Source: Paenibacillus soyae
GTDB lineage: Bacteria; Bacillota; Bacilli; Paenibacillales; Paenibacillaceae
Length of the DNA stretch: 64,000 nucleotides
Assembly (NCBI RefSeq): GCF_024623455.1
Contig: NZ_JANIPJ010000012.1
Span: 124,001-188,000 of the forward strand
Reading direction: 5' to 3'
Below, piece after piece: positions 17,001 through 25,140 of the stretch (within the stretch, counting starts at the first letter, position 1; every line of letters begins with the position of its first letter). A program made the position numbers and the translations under genes. The notes below the pieces were generated by a model. It was given only the letters and a program-made list of their open reading frames with translations. It was not told the origin of the DNA and ran no database searches.

Positions 17001-17728
17001 GCATACGTATCGAGCAACGTGAATTTCGTCAAGGAAATAGGCTCTGTGTAGAGCTGATAGGCCGCGTTCTCCTCCGTTCGATAATAGATGGAAGCTCCAG
17101 GAGTCGCCGTTTGCAGACGAACCATAAGCGTCTCGGATCCGATGAAGCCCTCCGGTGGTTCAGCGGTCACCGAAAGCGTATTTCGGTTTATCAGCACTTG
17201 GGAAATTTGAGGCGTCCACGACTTGGAGTCTCCCGAAAGCTCGATCTTCAGCGCCCTCGTTCCTTCCGGAAGCCCCGCGGCTTCATAGACGTACAGCTGC
17301 CAGGCGAAGACCGGTTCGCCGGATAGAACCGGCGTAACCTCCAGCTCGGTGAACGCTTCCCCGTCTTTGGAGACGTATAGCTTAAGCGGCACGAACGGCA
17401 CGGCGTTGTAGGAATAGCCGTGCACGGCGAACGACTCGATATCGTACGGGGTGGTATAGGTTAGATAACCGGCCGCGGTCGTCGCTCTCGTCGCGCGTTT
17501 CGTATCTCCGCCATAATAGGCGGGATTGCCGCCTTCCAAATATAAATTCGTGCGCTTCGCGGCAAGACTGAAGGTGTCCAAGGGATCGATGAATCCGGGC
17601 GGCGGTTCAACCGATTCTAGAAAGTTCCCTGCGGTCTGCGTATCCTCGGCATAAACGGCCGGATGTAGAAGCGAGAGTAGAAGCGCTGCTGCGGCAATCA
17701 CTGTCAACCATTTGCGGACAACCATCAT
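14081..17728 (-). CDS. Large secreted multidomain glycoside hydrolase, agarase-like (GH50-type)
   Basis: 1215 residues with a Sec signal peptide (ending HPAVYA, about residue 27). A beta-rich N-terminal region comes first. A chitobiase-C-terminal-like module lies near residues 190-260 (PPEGFIGSETLMVRLQTATP, IYYRTEE). The catalytic barrel spans about 370-760: RIRKWGFNSAGAWGSGEYA, GYFVDNEYHYEKF with the probable acid/base E near 493, and PILLSEWSYGTAEQG with the probable nucleophile E near 653. This matches clan GH-A agarase-like enzymes. A CBM9-like module (YQFAWDEQHLYVTASVTEP, FLFDFGFDDSEDGQSR) and Ig-like and lectin-like parts follow. It is in the transcript of the importer genes and presumably makes the oligosaccharide they import. 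Agarose itself is not proven as substrate. Confidence 0.8.
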   Translation of the reverse strand: MMVVRKWLTVIAAAALLLSLLHPAVYAEDTQTAGNFLESVEPPPGFIDPLDTFSLAAKRTNLYLEGGNPAYYGGDTKRATRATTAAGYLTYTTPYDIESFAVHGYSYNAVPFVPLKLYVSKDGEAFTELEVTPVLSGEPVFAWQLYVYEAAGLPEGTRALKIELSGDSKSWTPQISQVLINRNTLSVTAEPPEGFIGSETLMVRLQTATPGASIYYRTEENAAYQLYTEPISLTKFTLLDTYAAAEWLQPSPARVYTYFALADIQIDRYGQRTSASFASKVTSDEELQADVAYDEAYYGALEAPAHFDSYGGLMGSAEALNLQAKGFFNIQHAQGKPVLVAPGGNVYFSNGVNAISNNETFTNVAGREQIYEWIPSYDSEYRAAFTGSKDNFSYYMANKYRKTGTIPTNSSFYAEAAERIRKWGFNSAGAWGSGEYARQNQLPYTLVLPLNSMSKPSEIKVFDIFAEGAEQQIDEALAKSLPSLKDDPLLIGYFVDNEYHYEKFLTTVPKLKASKTGLKRRFVQLLEEKYGDIATFNANWETSYAAFTELGEASLFIDTAAAAADIEAFFRLYLNTYYETVTRLFRQYDPNHLLLGDRWLTLPMQSTKIRGILAEEAGKYMDVISINHYNRNLDTDMLNDVYAKSGGKPILLSEWSYGTAEQGLNPIVLGAAATEEERMLRYRNYVEGAASLGYVVGTHWFDYVDQAATGRWFEGHTGESYNTGLINVADRPYTRFLEGVMETNNRVYDVLLGNAQPFRHDFGDSDPGPAPDNRMLDIPYVAEPGPIDGIASDLPGTAGSAILTEADLVAGNGAEGMTAGYQFAWDEQHLYVTASVTEPTPMNNPYRNSSLWKGDGIELFVGPDELAVGGDLIYSDRQLILSAGLTDGLPYWMWFNTGRQAEIDMAVAPVPDGTGYVLEAAIPWTSLKMSPQEGTKFLFDFGFDDSEDGQSRKRQWIWNGTNRNNLDRGLWGEARLTGPAVRETAEVDYTGTRVSRSDTAIPIVATIVTSSGQIAGAGLPVQFHLTAIGTNGERVPVEASELERIIETDENGTASVLAELPEGLYSVRAELLENDRYQTAYTEAVIAIEPAGGAAFRMNGFLLLAGNDNMGRGGEKLHVNSQIGGRGEDHWRLKLPGGEKLDVTMIEWAVTSGESAYWQGRTTLDGKPVTIRMAATADGKETKASIFVWEGEATSGEPILSVLDAVFSGRFSILK

Positions 17729-17782
17729 TTCATGGTTCCTCCTCGCATTGATTTGCTGTAACGCCTTATTTTTTATAGGAAA

Positions 17783-17811
17783 GGGGATGGCGTGCGCCCG
17801 CCGCCATCCCC
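17783..17811 (-). other. Stem-loop between binding-protein gene and secreted GH gene
   Basis: GGGGATGGCG / CGCCATCCCC, 10-base stem, then only TTTCC on the minus strand. It lies just after the binding-protein stop and may protect the upstream mRNA end or cause partial termination. Confidence 0.55.
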
Positions 17812-17826
17812 TGCGCCCCTTCGTTC

Positions 17827-19503
17827 CTAGAGCCCTCTCTGCTGTCTCATCATGTCGTAAATATCATCGGCCAAGAAAGCCTCTTCACGGCTGGTTTCCC
17901 ACCACGTCTCGAACCATTGCTCCACCTTCTTGCCTTCGCCCTTCTCCCAGGTGTCCATCGCTTCCTTCATGGCCATTTCAGGCGTATATCCGCTGCCGCC
18001 AAGCACCGCTTTCACCCATATGTCATCGATCGGCTTGCCGATGTTCGTCGAGATCGTATCGATATCCTTCGGAATTTGCGGCAAATGCTCGGGATGCGTA
18101 ATTTCAACATAAGGCTTGCTGGGGTCGAGGTAAATCTCGAGCGCTTTCTTGTACATAGCCAGCCCCTCCGCTTGGATCGGAATGGTCGTGTTGAACTGCT
18201 GCTCGACCCTGCCGCATTGCTCATCAAGCACACCGGAGCTCAGCATTAGCAGATCGGCGGTGTAGCCGACTTCGATTTTCGTTTTTTCCGGATCGATGGG
18301 TGCCGGGCACCCATTCGCGCCGTTCTGCCAATGCTCGCCTTCAATACCGTACTTTAATGCTTTGACCGTATCCTGGCTTACAAGGAAGTCCACATACTGC
18401 ATAATGGCTTCCGGATTTTTGGCATGCGCGTTCACGACGGCGGTCGCTTGAACCGGATTCGTGAACGCCGGGTTGAAGCGGCCCGCCGGACTTTCCGGAT
18501 AAGGGATCGGCGTGACTTCGGCGTCCGGCACGTTCTTCTTCAGCGAAGCAAGCTCGCCGTTCGTGAAGCCGTACCAATTCAGCTGCAGCGGATAGATGCC
18601 CAATTTACCATTAATGAAATCTTGTTTCGCCTTCGCGCCGTTCTTATCGTTCAGGAAATCCTTGTCGATGATGCTTTCGTCGAACAACCGTTTCTTGAAC
18701 TCGGCGACCGCTTTGAAGTTATCCCAGTTCCGAGTCAGCTTGCCGTCCTTCTCCACCCAACGGGTCGCCTGGAAGATCTGGTCTACGACCTGCCCGGATT
18801 GGAAGCTGATGGCGATGCCGTACGTGTCCTTCTGATTGTTGCCGTCGGGATCCTGTTCGGCGAAGGCTTTCGCCACTTCGTACAGCTCTTCCGTCGTTTG
18901 GGGCACGCTCAGATTCAGCTTCTTGAGCCAATCCTCGCGGATCAGCAAGGCGTGGATCGGCACAACCTCGGCCAGCCGGGCGAATTCGTAGATCTTGCCG
19001 TCCGACTTCGTTCCCACCTTGCCGAGCACCGGATAGTCCGCAAGCAGCTCTTTGTACGTCGTGCTGTACTTGTCGATCATATCGTTGATGGGCATCAGCT
19101 GCTTCTGATCGTACAGCGGGTTCTTGATATACGGATCGTATTCGAAGATCAGGTCGGGCGCGCTTGCCGAAGCGAACAGGACGTTCAGCTTCTGCTTGGA
19201 TTCCCAGCGAGGCACGGCAACGAATCGGACGTCGGTCGGGCCGTTCTCGTTCAGCCACTTGGTCCACCGGTTTTCTTCCGTTGTCCCTTCGGTGGAAGGC
19301 ACATTCCCCCGATCATACACGGTGACGGATATTTCCCCTCTCGCTTTCGGCTGCTCCGTCTCTGCCGGCTGGTTCGTGCTAGTCGGCTCATTGCTCGGAT
19401 TGCCGGACGTCCCGCCGTTCTGCGTGCAGCCCGCCAGCAGGACGCATACAGCGGCGAGTAAGGCCGAATTGGTGAACCATTTTCTCCTGTTTGTGCGCTT
19501 CAT
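17827..19503 (-). CDS. Sugar ABC transporter substrate-binding lipoprotein (LplA type)
   Basis: 558 residues, lipoprotein signal with lipobox LLAGC and lipidated Cys 26, then a Gly/Ser/Thr linker. The mature part has family motifs: RFVAVPRWESKQKLNVLFAS, APDLIFEYDPY, NDMIDKYSTTYKELL, IHALLIREDWLKKLNL and YEVAKAFAEQDPDGNNQKDT, which is very typical of LplA/YtcQ proteins. It binds oligosaccharides outside the membrane and delivers them to the two permeases encoded directly upstream. A stem-loop after the stop may raise its level above the downstream enzymes. No ATPase is encoded nearby. Confidence 0.95.
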   Translation of the reverse strand: MKRTNRRKWFTNSALLAAVCVLLAGCTQNGGTSGNPSNEPTSTNQPAETEQPKARGEISVTVYDRGNVPSTEGTTEENRWTKWLNENGPTDVRFVAVPRWESKQKLNVLFASASAPDLIFEYDPYIKNPLYDQKQLMPINDMIDKYSTTYKELLADYPVLGKVGTKSDGKIYEFARLAEVVPIHALLIREDWLKKLNLSVPQTTEELYEVAKAFAEQDPDGNNQKDTYGIAISFQSGQVVDQIFQATRWVEKDGKLTRNWDNFKAVAEFKKRLFDESIIDKDFLNDKNGAKAKQDFINGKLGIYPLQLNWYGFTNGELASLKKNVPDAEVTPIPYPESPAGRFNPAFTNPVQATAVVNAHAKNPEAIMQYVDFLVSQDTVKALKYGIEGEHWQNGANGCPAPIDPEKTKIEVGYTADLLMLSSGVLDEQCGRVEQQFNTTIPIQAEGLAMYKKALEIYLDPSKPYVEITHPEHLPQIPKDIDTISTNIGKPIDDIWVKAVLGGSGYTPEMAMKEAMDTWEKGEGKKVEQWFETWWETSREEAFLADDIYDMMRQQRGL

Positions 19504-19605
19504 GCCGATATCCCCTTTCTATTTCGCATTCCTCTCGTATTCGTCCGGCCATGACCCGTTCACGACATGCGCAACACATCCCCTCAAGGAGTTTTCGACT
19601 GCCTC

Positions 19606-20481
19606 TTACCCTTTGACCGATCCCAGCATCACGCCTTTGACAAAATAACGCTGCAGCAGCGGATAGACGATCAGCATCGGAATGATCATGACCATAATCC
19701 CGGCGGCCTTAATCCCCTCGCCTGTAATTTCCGCCACATCGTCGGGCTGCGCGTACACCATCTCCGTCAACACCGACTGCTTGCGGATCATTTGCTGCAC
19801 GAGCACGGTCAAATTGAATTTGTAAGTCTCGTTGATATAGATCAACACGCTCATGAACGAGTTCCAATACCCTACAGCATAGAAGAGAGTCAGCGTCGCA
19901 AGCGCGGGCAGGGACAACGGAAGCATAATCCGCAGCAGCATCCGCCACTCGCCGCAGCCGTCCATGCGGGCCGCTTCCTCGATCTCCTCCGGAATATTCA
20001 CGAAGAACGTCCGCAGCACAAGCAGATTGTAGACGCTTATCGCCGCCGGCAGCCACAGCGACCAGTACGTATTGATCAGATCCAGCTGCTTCATCAGCAG
20101 ATAGTGCGGAATCATCCCGCCGGAGAACATCATGGTGAAGACGGCGGCTAACGTGAAGAAGCGGCGGCCGATAAAATAGTTGCGCGATAATGGATACGCC
20201 GTCAAAATCGTCGCGATCATCGAGATAGCAGAGCCGACTACGGTGATCAATACGCTGTTGCCGAATGCCGGAAGGATCCGCGTATTCACGAACAGCTGCC
20301 GATAAGATTCGATCGACCAGCCTTGCGGCCAAATCGTTACGAATCCCGACATGACCGAATGCGAATCGCTAAGCGACAACGATACGATATGCAGCAGCGG
20401 AAACAGGCAAGTTAGCGAGAGCAGGAACAGCAGCCCGTAATTGCACGCATAGAATACTTTGTCGCCAAACGTGTCTTTCAT
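19606..20481 (-). CDS. Sugar ABC transporter permease (YtcP/LplC type)
   Basis: 291 residues with six predicted membrane segments, starting FYACNYGLLFLLSLTCLFPL. The ABC ATPase contact loop is EEIEEAARMDGCGEWRMLLRIMLPLSLPA. C-terminal YPLLQRYFVKGVMLGSVKG is the standard end for this family. It starts 12 bases after the first permease gene with a TAGGAGGG site, so the two form one translational unit and pair as MalF/MalG-like subunits. Confidence 0.95.
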   Translation of the reverse strand: MKDTFGDKVFYACNYGLLFLLSLTCLFPLLHIVSLSLSDSHSVMSGFVTIWPQGWSIESYRQLFVNTRILPAFGNSVLITVVGSAISMIATILTAYPLSRNYFIGRRFFTLAAVFTMMFSGGMIPHYLLMKQLDLINTYWSLWLPAAISVYNLLVLRTFFVNIPEEIEEAARMDGCGEWRMLLRIMLPLSLPALATLTLFYAVGYWNSFMSVLIYINETYKFNLTVLVQQMIRKQSVLTEMVYAQPDDVAEITGEGIKAAGIMVMIIPMLIVYPLLQRYFVKGVMLGSVKG

Positions 20482-20493
20482 CCCGCTTCCCTC

Positions 20494-21441
20494 CTACCAA
20501 AGCTCCTGATTAAATTTTCGTGCGATTTGGTTTGCCGTCAGCACCAGAATAAGGCCAACGAGATTCTCGAACAGCCCCATGGCCGTCGTCAGACTGAACT
20601 GCGCCCGCTGCAAGCCGAAGGTGTAAATATAGGTGCTGATGACATTGGATACATTCGATACGACCTCATTCTGAAGCATGAAGACCGGATCGAAGCCGAC
20701 ATCCATCACTTTGCCGACCGATAGAATGAGCAGCAATACGATCGTCGGCATGATGCCGGGAATCGTAATGTAGCGGATCTGCTGCCACTTGGTTGCACCG
20801 TCGAGACTTGCGGATTCGTACTGGTGGGGATCGATGGTCGTCAAGGCGGCTAGATAAATGATGGCGCTGAAGCCCATCTCCTTCCAGATCCCCGATCCGA
20901 TGAAGATCGCAACCCATGAACCCGGCTCGTAGAGGAACGGGAACGGCTCCCCGGTTAATCGGGTTATCCAGTGATTGATCACGCCGGATTCCAAGGAGAA
21001 GATCTCGAGAACGATCCCGGATACGATGACCCAGGAGAAAAAATGAGGCAAGTACAACAGCGTTTGCACGGATTTTTTGAACCAAGCCTTGCGCACTTCA
21101 TTCAGCATGATCGCCAGCGCGATCGGGACCGGGAACCCGATAACCAGGCTTAGAACGCTGAGCATCAGCGTGTTCTTGATAATCGTGACCGTCTGCATCT
21201 GATTGAACAACATGTTGAAGTTATCCATCCCGACCCAAGGACTGCCCAGGATGCCGTCATACATGTTGTATTCCTTGAAAGCAATGACCAATCCGCCCAT
21301 AGGGATATACTTGAATAGGAGCAGAAATACGATCCCCGGCAAAAACATAACGTAAAGCGGAATATTACGTCTGAGCAGTCTCGCTCTTCCATGCGCAGAT
21401 GCCCCGCGAGCTGTTACAGCTTCGGCCCTGTGGGCAGCCAT
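20494..21441 (-). CDS. Sugar ABC transporter permease (LplB type)
   Basis: 315 residues from ATG 21441 (AAAGGGG at 9 bases); an ATG at 21450 touches the ribosome site. Six membrane segments; the N-terminus shows LLRRNIPLYVMFLPGIVFLLLFKYIPMGGLVIAFKEYN, the LplB hallmark, here split as it runs into the first helix. The ATPase contact region is QYESASLDGATKWQQIRYITIPGI. C-terminal GLFENLVGLILVLTANQIARKF. First gene of the transcript that continues through the permease, binding protein and hydrolase genes to 11242. Confidence 0.94.
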   Translation of the reverse strand: MAAHRAEAVTARGASAHGRARLLRRNIPLYVMFLPGIVFLLLFKYIPMGGLVIAFKEYNMYDGILGSPWVGMDNFNMLFNQMQTVTIIKNTLMLSVLSLVIGFPVPIALAIMLNEVRKAWFKKSVQTLLYLPHFFSWVIVSGIVLEIFSLESGVINHWITRLTGEPFPFLYEPGSWVAIFIGSGIWKEMGFSAIIYLAALTTIDPHQYESASLDGATKWQQIRYITIPGIMPTIVLLLILSVGKVMDVGFDPVFMLQNEVVSNVSNVISTYIYTFGLQRAQFSLTTAMGLFENLVGLILVLTANQIARKFNQELW

Positions 21442-21490
21442 CTTGATCATCCCCTTTGAATGGTTCGATATTCTTATCTTAGTCCATTCT

Positions 21491-21504
21491 TGAGAGCGCT
21501 TCCT
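21491..21504. promoter_or_regulatory. Weak cre-like site upstream of the first importer operon
   Basis: TGAGAGCGCTTCCT matches the CcpA consensus TGNAANCGNWWNCA at all but two fixed positions. It lies about 50 bases before the first permease gene. Confidence 0.35.
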
Positions 21505-21540
21505 TGAATATATGGATCGAATTCTATAATTTTTTGTTCA

Positions 21541-21580
21541 AAAAAGGCCGCCCGCTCGCCGACCGGCGATGGAGGCAGCC
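21541..21580 (-). terminator. Terminator after the YesN-like gene
   Basis: GC-rich hairpin with inner CGCCG / CGGCG stem and outer GGC...GCC pairs, followed by TTTTTT on the minus strand. It separates the two-component system from the importer operon. Confidence 0.7.
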
Positions 21581-21636
21581 CACAAGTCTATTTGTCGGAG
21601 CTAGCTTCGCAAGGTTATGCCCATCGTCTACCCGCG

Positions 21637-23178
21637 TCATCGGCTTTGCTTGCGATAATCGCTCGGCGACATCCGATGAAGCATTCGGAATACGTTGGTG
21701 AAATAATTCGGGTCATCATAGCCGACGGCGGAAGCGATCTCGAACACCTTCATATCGGTATTCGCGAGCAGCAGCGCAGCTTTGTTGATTCTTACTTTCG
21801 TCAAGTATGCGCTATAATTTTCTCCGGTCTCCTTCTTGAACAGCTTGCTCAGATAGGCCGGACTCATATGGTATTGCTCCGCCATCTCGTTTAACGTGCA
21901 GGATTTCGGATAATGTTGCTCCAGGTAGCCCTGAAGCCGCGCAATGACATTGTGATTATTTTGTTCCCGCCATTGCCGGGCAGCCTGCAGAAACCGACTT
22001 GCGGCGCCGTCAGCCCATTCCGAGGCCTCTTTCACCGAGCGTATGCCTTGCAGCCGGCTTATCCTCTCGCCGAACAGCCGGTCGTCCTGGGCGATTTGGA
22101 AGGACTGGAGCGATACGGTTTTCGTCGCGATAGCGAGCGCCAGCGCTTCCAGCTTAGCCTCCTCCAAGCTTTGATCGGCGATTCTGGCAACTCTCTCCTC
22201 AAGCGAGTGCCGCAACCGATCCGGATCGCCCGAGGCCAGCGCAATGGTCAAGACGAGCTGGCACTCCTTCACCTTGGCGTCACAGGAGGCGCTCGCATCT
22301 CCGATCTGCCCGGGTACGGCAGACGGTCGATGCCGCGTGCGCTCGATCTCTCCAGCCCCGCACGATTTCTCGTATAAGTCTGGCAAATCCGCGAAGCGGC
22401 CGATTACGCCCGCCGCAACAAGGGTGACCGACAATCCGAGATAACGGGTAATGCTGGAGGCGGCGGCAGATCTCCACTCGGTCTGACCGTCCTCTTCATG
22501 AACAATGGCGTAGCGGTCGTATTCGACGGCCACGATTCTTCCGTCCGTCCCCTGTCTGCACGCATGCTCGGCGATTATATTCGCCACCGCGAATTGAAGC
22601 AGACCAAGATCCTCCGCCCTGTACGGCTTATCGTTCGGGAAATAGCTGTCGACGAAGGCAAACGTCACCGCGCGGCCCAGCGTCAACGATTCCATATTCG
22701 TCTTCGGGCCGTGATAAGGCAGACGAAGCAGAGCGGCGCGCAGGCTTGCATCTTCTCGGCCTCGCTCCTCGGCCAGGAGCTGCTCGCGTCTGACCAGCTT
22801 TTCTTGATATTTGCGATAGGCTTTCTCCAGCACTTCCAGCAGCATGGCTTCATTGCAAGGCTTCAGCAAGAAGTCGAGCGCGCCGAACCGCACGGCCGCC
22901 TGCGCATACGCGAAATCTTCGTAGCCGGTCAAGATGATCAGCTCCGAATCCAGACCTTCCTTGCGCACGCGTTCGGCGAAAGCGATCCCGTCCATCCCGG
23001 GCATCCGGATATCGGTTAAGATCAAATCAGGCGTCTCCTCCGCGATTAGAGCGAGCGCCTCCTCGCCGTTTTCGGCTTCGCCGATGACGGACCAGCCCGT
23101 CGCATTCTCGTCGATCATCTTCCGCAGCCCTTTGCGGAAATACGCTTGATCCTCTACCAGCAGCAGCTTCCCTCTCAT
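21637..23178 (-). CDS. YesN-type response regulator (receiver plus AraC HTH)
   Basis: 513 residues. Receiver domain 1-120: LLLVEDQAYFRKG with the acidic E9/D10, phospho-acceptor D56 in DLILTDIRMPGMDG, conserved K in FLLKPCN. A middle region of about 260 residues follows with no named domain. The C-terminal AraC HTH (about 405-510) reads CTLNEMAEQYHMSPAYLSKLFKK and MKVFEIASAVGYDDPNYFTNVFR, ending SPSDYRKQ. It overlaps the sensor kinase gene by 4 bases (ATGA) and should be phosphorylated by it. The likely target is the sugar operon that begins 200 bases downstream. Confidence 0.95.
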   Translation of the reverse strand: MRGKLLLVEDQAYFRKGLRKMIDENATGWSVIGEAENGEEALALIAEETPDLILTDIRMPGMDGIAFAERVRKEGLDSELIILTGYEDFAYAQAAVRFGALDFLLKPCNEAMLLEVLEKAYRKYQEKLVRREQLLAEERGREDASLRAALLRLPYHGPKTNMESLTLGRAVTFAFVDSYFPNDKPYRAEDLGLLQFAVANIIAEHACRQGTDGRIVAVEYDRYAIVHEEDGQTEWRSAAASSITRYLGLSVTLVAAGVIGRFADLPDLYEKSCGAGEIERTRHRPSAVPGQIGDASASCDAKVKECQLVLTIALASGDPDRLRHSLEERVARIADQSLEEAKLEALALAIATKTVSLQSFQIAQDDRLFGERISRLQGIRSVKEASEWADGAASRFLQAARQWREQNNHNVIARLQGYLEQHYPKSCTLNEMAEQYHMSPAYLSKLFKKETGENYSAYLTKVRINKAALLLANTDMKVFEIASAVGYDDPNYFTNVFRMLHRMSPSDYRKQSR

Positions 23179-24968
23179 TCATGCTCCTCCAATCCTTGCG
23201 CCGACGTCCGATAGGGCAGCAGCAGCTGAATCGTTGTCCCTTCGCCGGGCTTACTCGTCATTCGCAGGCCGTAAGGCTCGCCATACAGAATATCGATTCG
23301 TCTCATGACGCTTCGAACGCCAAGAGAAGGCCGTTCCTTTGCCACCTGCTCCTCCTGGAGCACTCGCCCCAGCTTCTCCGGCTCCATGCCTGCGCCATTG
23401 TCGACGATTTCGATTTTCACCTCATCCATCTCCCGGTATGCCCTTATAAGCAGCAGCTTCGGTTTGGACTGGCCTTTGAAGGCATGAACGAACACATTTT
23501 CGACCAACGGCTGCAAGATAAATCGGGGCGTCAGACAGTCGTCGGCTTCAGGGTCGATCTCGATACGCGCTTCAAAGTCATTTTCCAAGAAAGCGGATTG
23601 GATAGCCAGATAGTTGCGGATCTGACGGACTTCCTCCTGGAGCGTGGTCTCCTTCCAAACCGGAGCGAGCGAATACTTCAATAATTCGGACAGCGAAGAG
23701 ACAAGCTCGGCCGTCTCCAGATCGTGCTGCAGATACAGCTTCCAGTACAATCCATTGAGCGTATTATACAGAAAATGCGGATTTACTTGCGCTTGAAGCG
23801 CTTTCAGCTCCGCTTCCCGTTCGCTGAGCTGACGCATATACACTTCCTTAATCAGCCCCTCTACGTTCGCGGCCATCGCGTTAAAGCTCTCGGCGATATA
23901 GCCAAGCTCGTCGCTCGAGCGAATGCGGATCCGTATGTCGAAGCGGCCTGCCCTTATCCCCCTCATCGCTTGCACCAGCTCCTTCATCGGCTGAAGCAGG
24001 CGGTTGCCGAGGAGCATGATCAGGAGCCCGCTCAACAGAATGCTGACAAGCCCCGAGAGCACATGAACATTTAGGATTCGTCTGCTCTTAGACAGAAAGT
24101 CGGACATGGAGACTCGGCTGACCAGCGTGAACGAAAGCTGCAGGGAGACATTGCGGGTGAAATAAACGGAGTTGTTCCCCTCCTGCTCGATTCTGCTGGC
24201 CGGTCCCGTGAACCAGCTGTTATCGGGCTGCGTTTGGTCAGCCTGATTGGGGCTCGGAAAGAGCATCCGGTTATATTGGTCGAACAGGTAGACCTGGCCC
24301 TCGCCTTCGGCCGTCATCTCCCGAAACGATCGGGATATAAATTGTTCATCGATAACCATGACAAGCATACCGTACATGCCTAGCTCCTTATTGCGCATCC
24401 AACGGGACGCGATAATGACATCCCGGGTTCCGCTTCGTTCAATCCGGCTAGGAAGAGCCTTGTTCATCCATACGAGCTGTCCGCTCGATTGCTCGACTCT
24501 CCCCCGGATCTCCTCGAATAAGGATGCATCGATCGGCTCGGCAGACTCTTTCATTAAGCCGTGATAGTAGTTGGTCCCGTTCAAATCGTAGAGGTACAAG
24601 GATTGCAGCTGCGGCGCGTCGATCTTGACCTGCTGCAGCTCCGTGATCATGCTTTCTTGCAGCGCGTATCGCTCGTAGGGCGTGTCGATCCGGTTCGTCG
24701 CAAGCCCGGTCACCGCATCCTCGATCGTTTTGTTGAACACGATCGCGTTCGAGATCCGGTACAGCTCCTGAATTCGGAACTCCAGCTGCGTCATAGCCTG
24801 CTCGCTCGCTTTCCGGTGCTGGGCGCTTACTTCTTCTTCGAATAGTCCTAAGTAGATACGGTAAGTCGCGATGCCCGTGATACAAAACGTCAAGACGACG
24901 ATAACCGAAATGCCGGCCAGCAGCTTCGTGCGAAACCCGAGTGCCCGCAGTCCCGATAGCATTGCCAT
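23175..24968 (-). CDS. YesM-type sensor histidine kinase
   Basis: 597 residues from ATG 24968, which has GGAGGGG 8 bases upstream; the longer frame adds a non-conserved leader. Order: membrane helix near 15-37 (LLAGISVIVVLTFCITGIAT), a large extracellular Cache-like sensor, second helix near 275-295, HAMP (MRGIRAGRFDIRIRIRSSDE), HisKA_6 box LQAQVNPHFLYNTLNGLYW with the phospho-His near 400, then HATPase (EIVDNGAGMEPEKLG, SLGVRSVMRRIDILYG). It senses an extracellular sugar-linked signal and phosphorylates the overlapping YesN-like regulator. Confidence 0.95.
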   Translation of the reverse strand: MAMLSGLRALGFRTKLLAGISVIVVLTFCITGIATYRIYLGLFEEEVSAQHRKASEQAMTQLEFRIQELYRISNAIVFNKTIEDAVTGLATNRIDTPYERYALQESMITELQQVKIDAPQLQSLYLYDLNGTNYYHGLMKESAEPIDASLFEEIRGRVEQSSGQLVWMNKALPSRIERSGTRDVIIASRWMRNKELGMYGMLVMVIDEQFISRSFREMTAEGEGQVYLFDQYNRMLFPSPNQADQTQPDNSWFTGPASRIEQEGNNSVYFTRNVSLQLSFTLVSRVSMSDFLSKSRRILNVHVLSGLVSILLSGLLIMLLGNRLLQPMKELVQAMRGIRAGRFDIRIRIRSSDELGYIAESFNAMAANVEGLIKEVYMRQLSEREAELKALQAQVNPHFLYNTLNGLYWKLYLQHDLETAELVSSLSELLKYSLAPVWKETTLQEEVRQIRNYLAIQSAFLENDFEARIEIDPEADDCLTPRFILQPLVENVFVHAFKGQSKPKLLLIRAYREMDEVKIEIVDNGAGMEPEKLGRVLQEEQVAKERPSLGVRSVMRRIDILYGEPYGLRMTSKPGEGTTIQLLLPYRTSAQGLEEHE

Positions 24969-25047
24969 TATCAAGCCCCCTCCTCTCACCATTACTATTC
25001 GGGAACAACGCGAATAACCCACTCTATATCCGCTGCATGCCGCAACG

Positions 25048-25120
25048 AAAAGCACCCCTAGGGGGGTTCGGACTACACGCGCTGGTGTTTTCCGAGTTCC
25101 TCCCGAAGGGGTGCTCTTTT
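25048..25120 (-). terminator. Terminator-like hairpin after the GH3 gene
   Basis: Arms AAAAGCACCCCT and AGGGGTGC(TC)TTTT enclose a loop of about 47 bases. Both strands have a short T run after the stem. The large loop makes efficiency uncertain. Confidence 0.5.
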
Positions 25121-25140
25121 GACTTGTCTTATTTATTAAA

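Noticed and set aside
23175..25055. Sensor kinase start at 25055
   Set aside because: The extra 29 residues are not conserved in type and a strong GGAGGGG site sits before ATG 24968.
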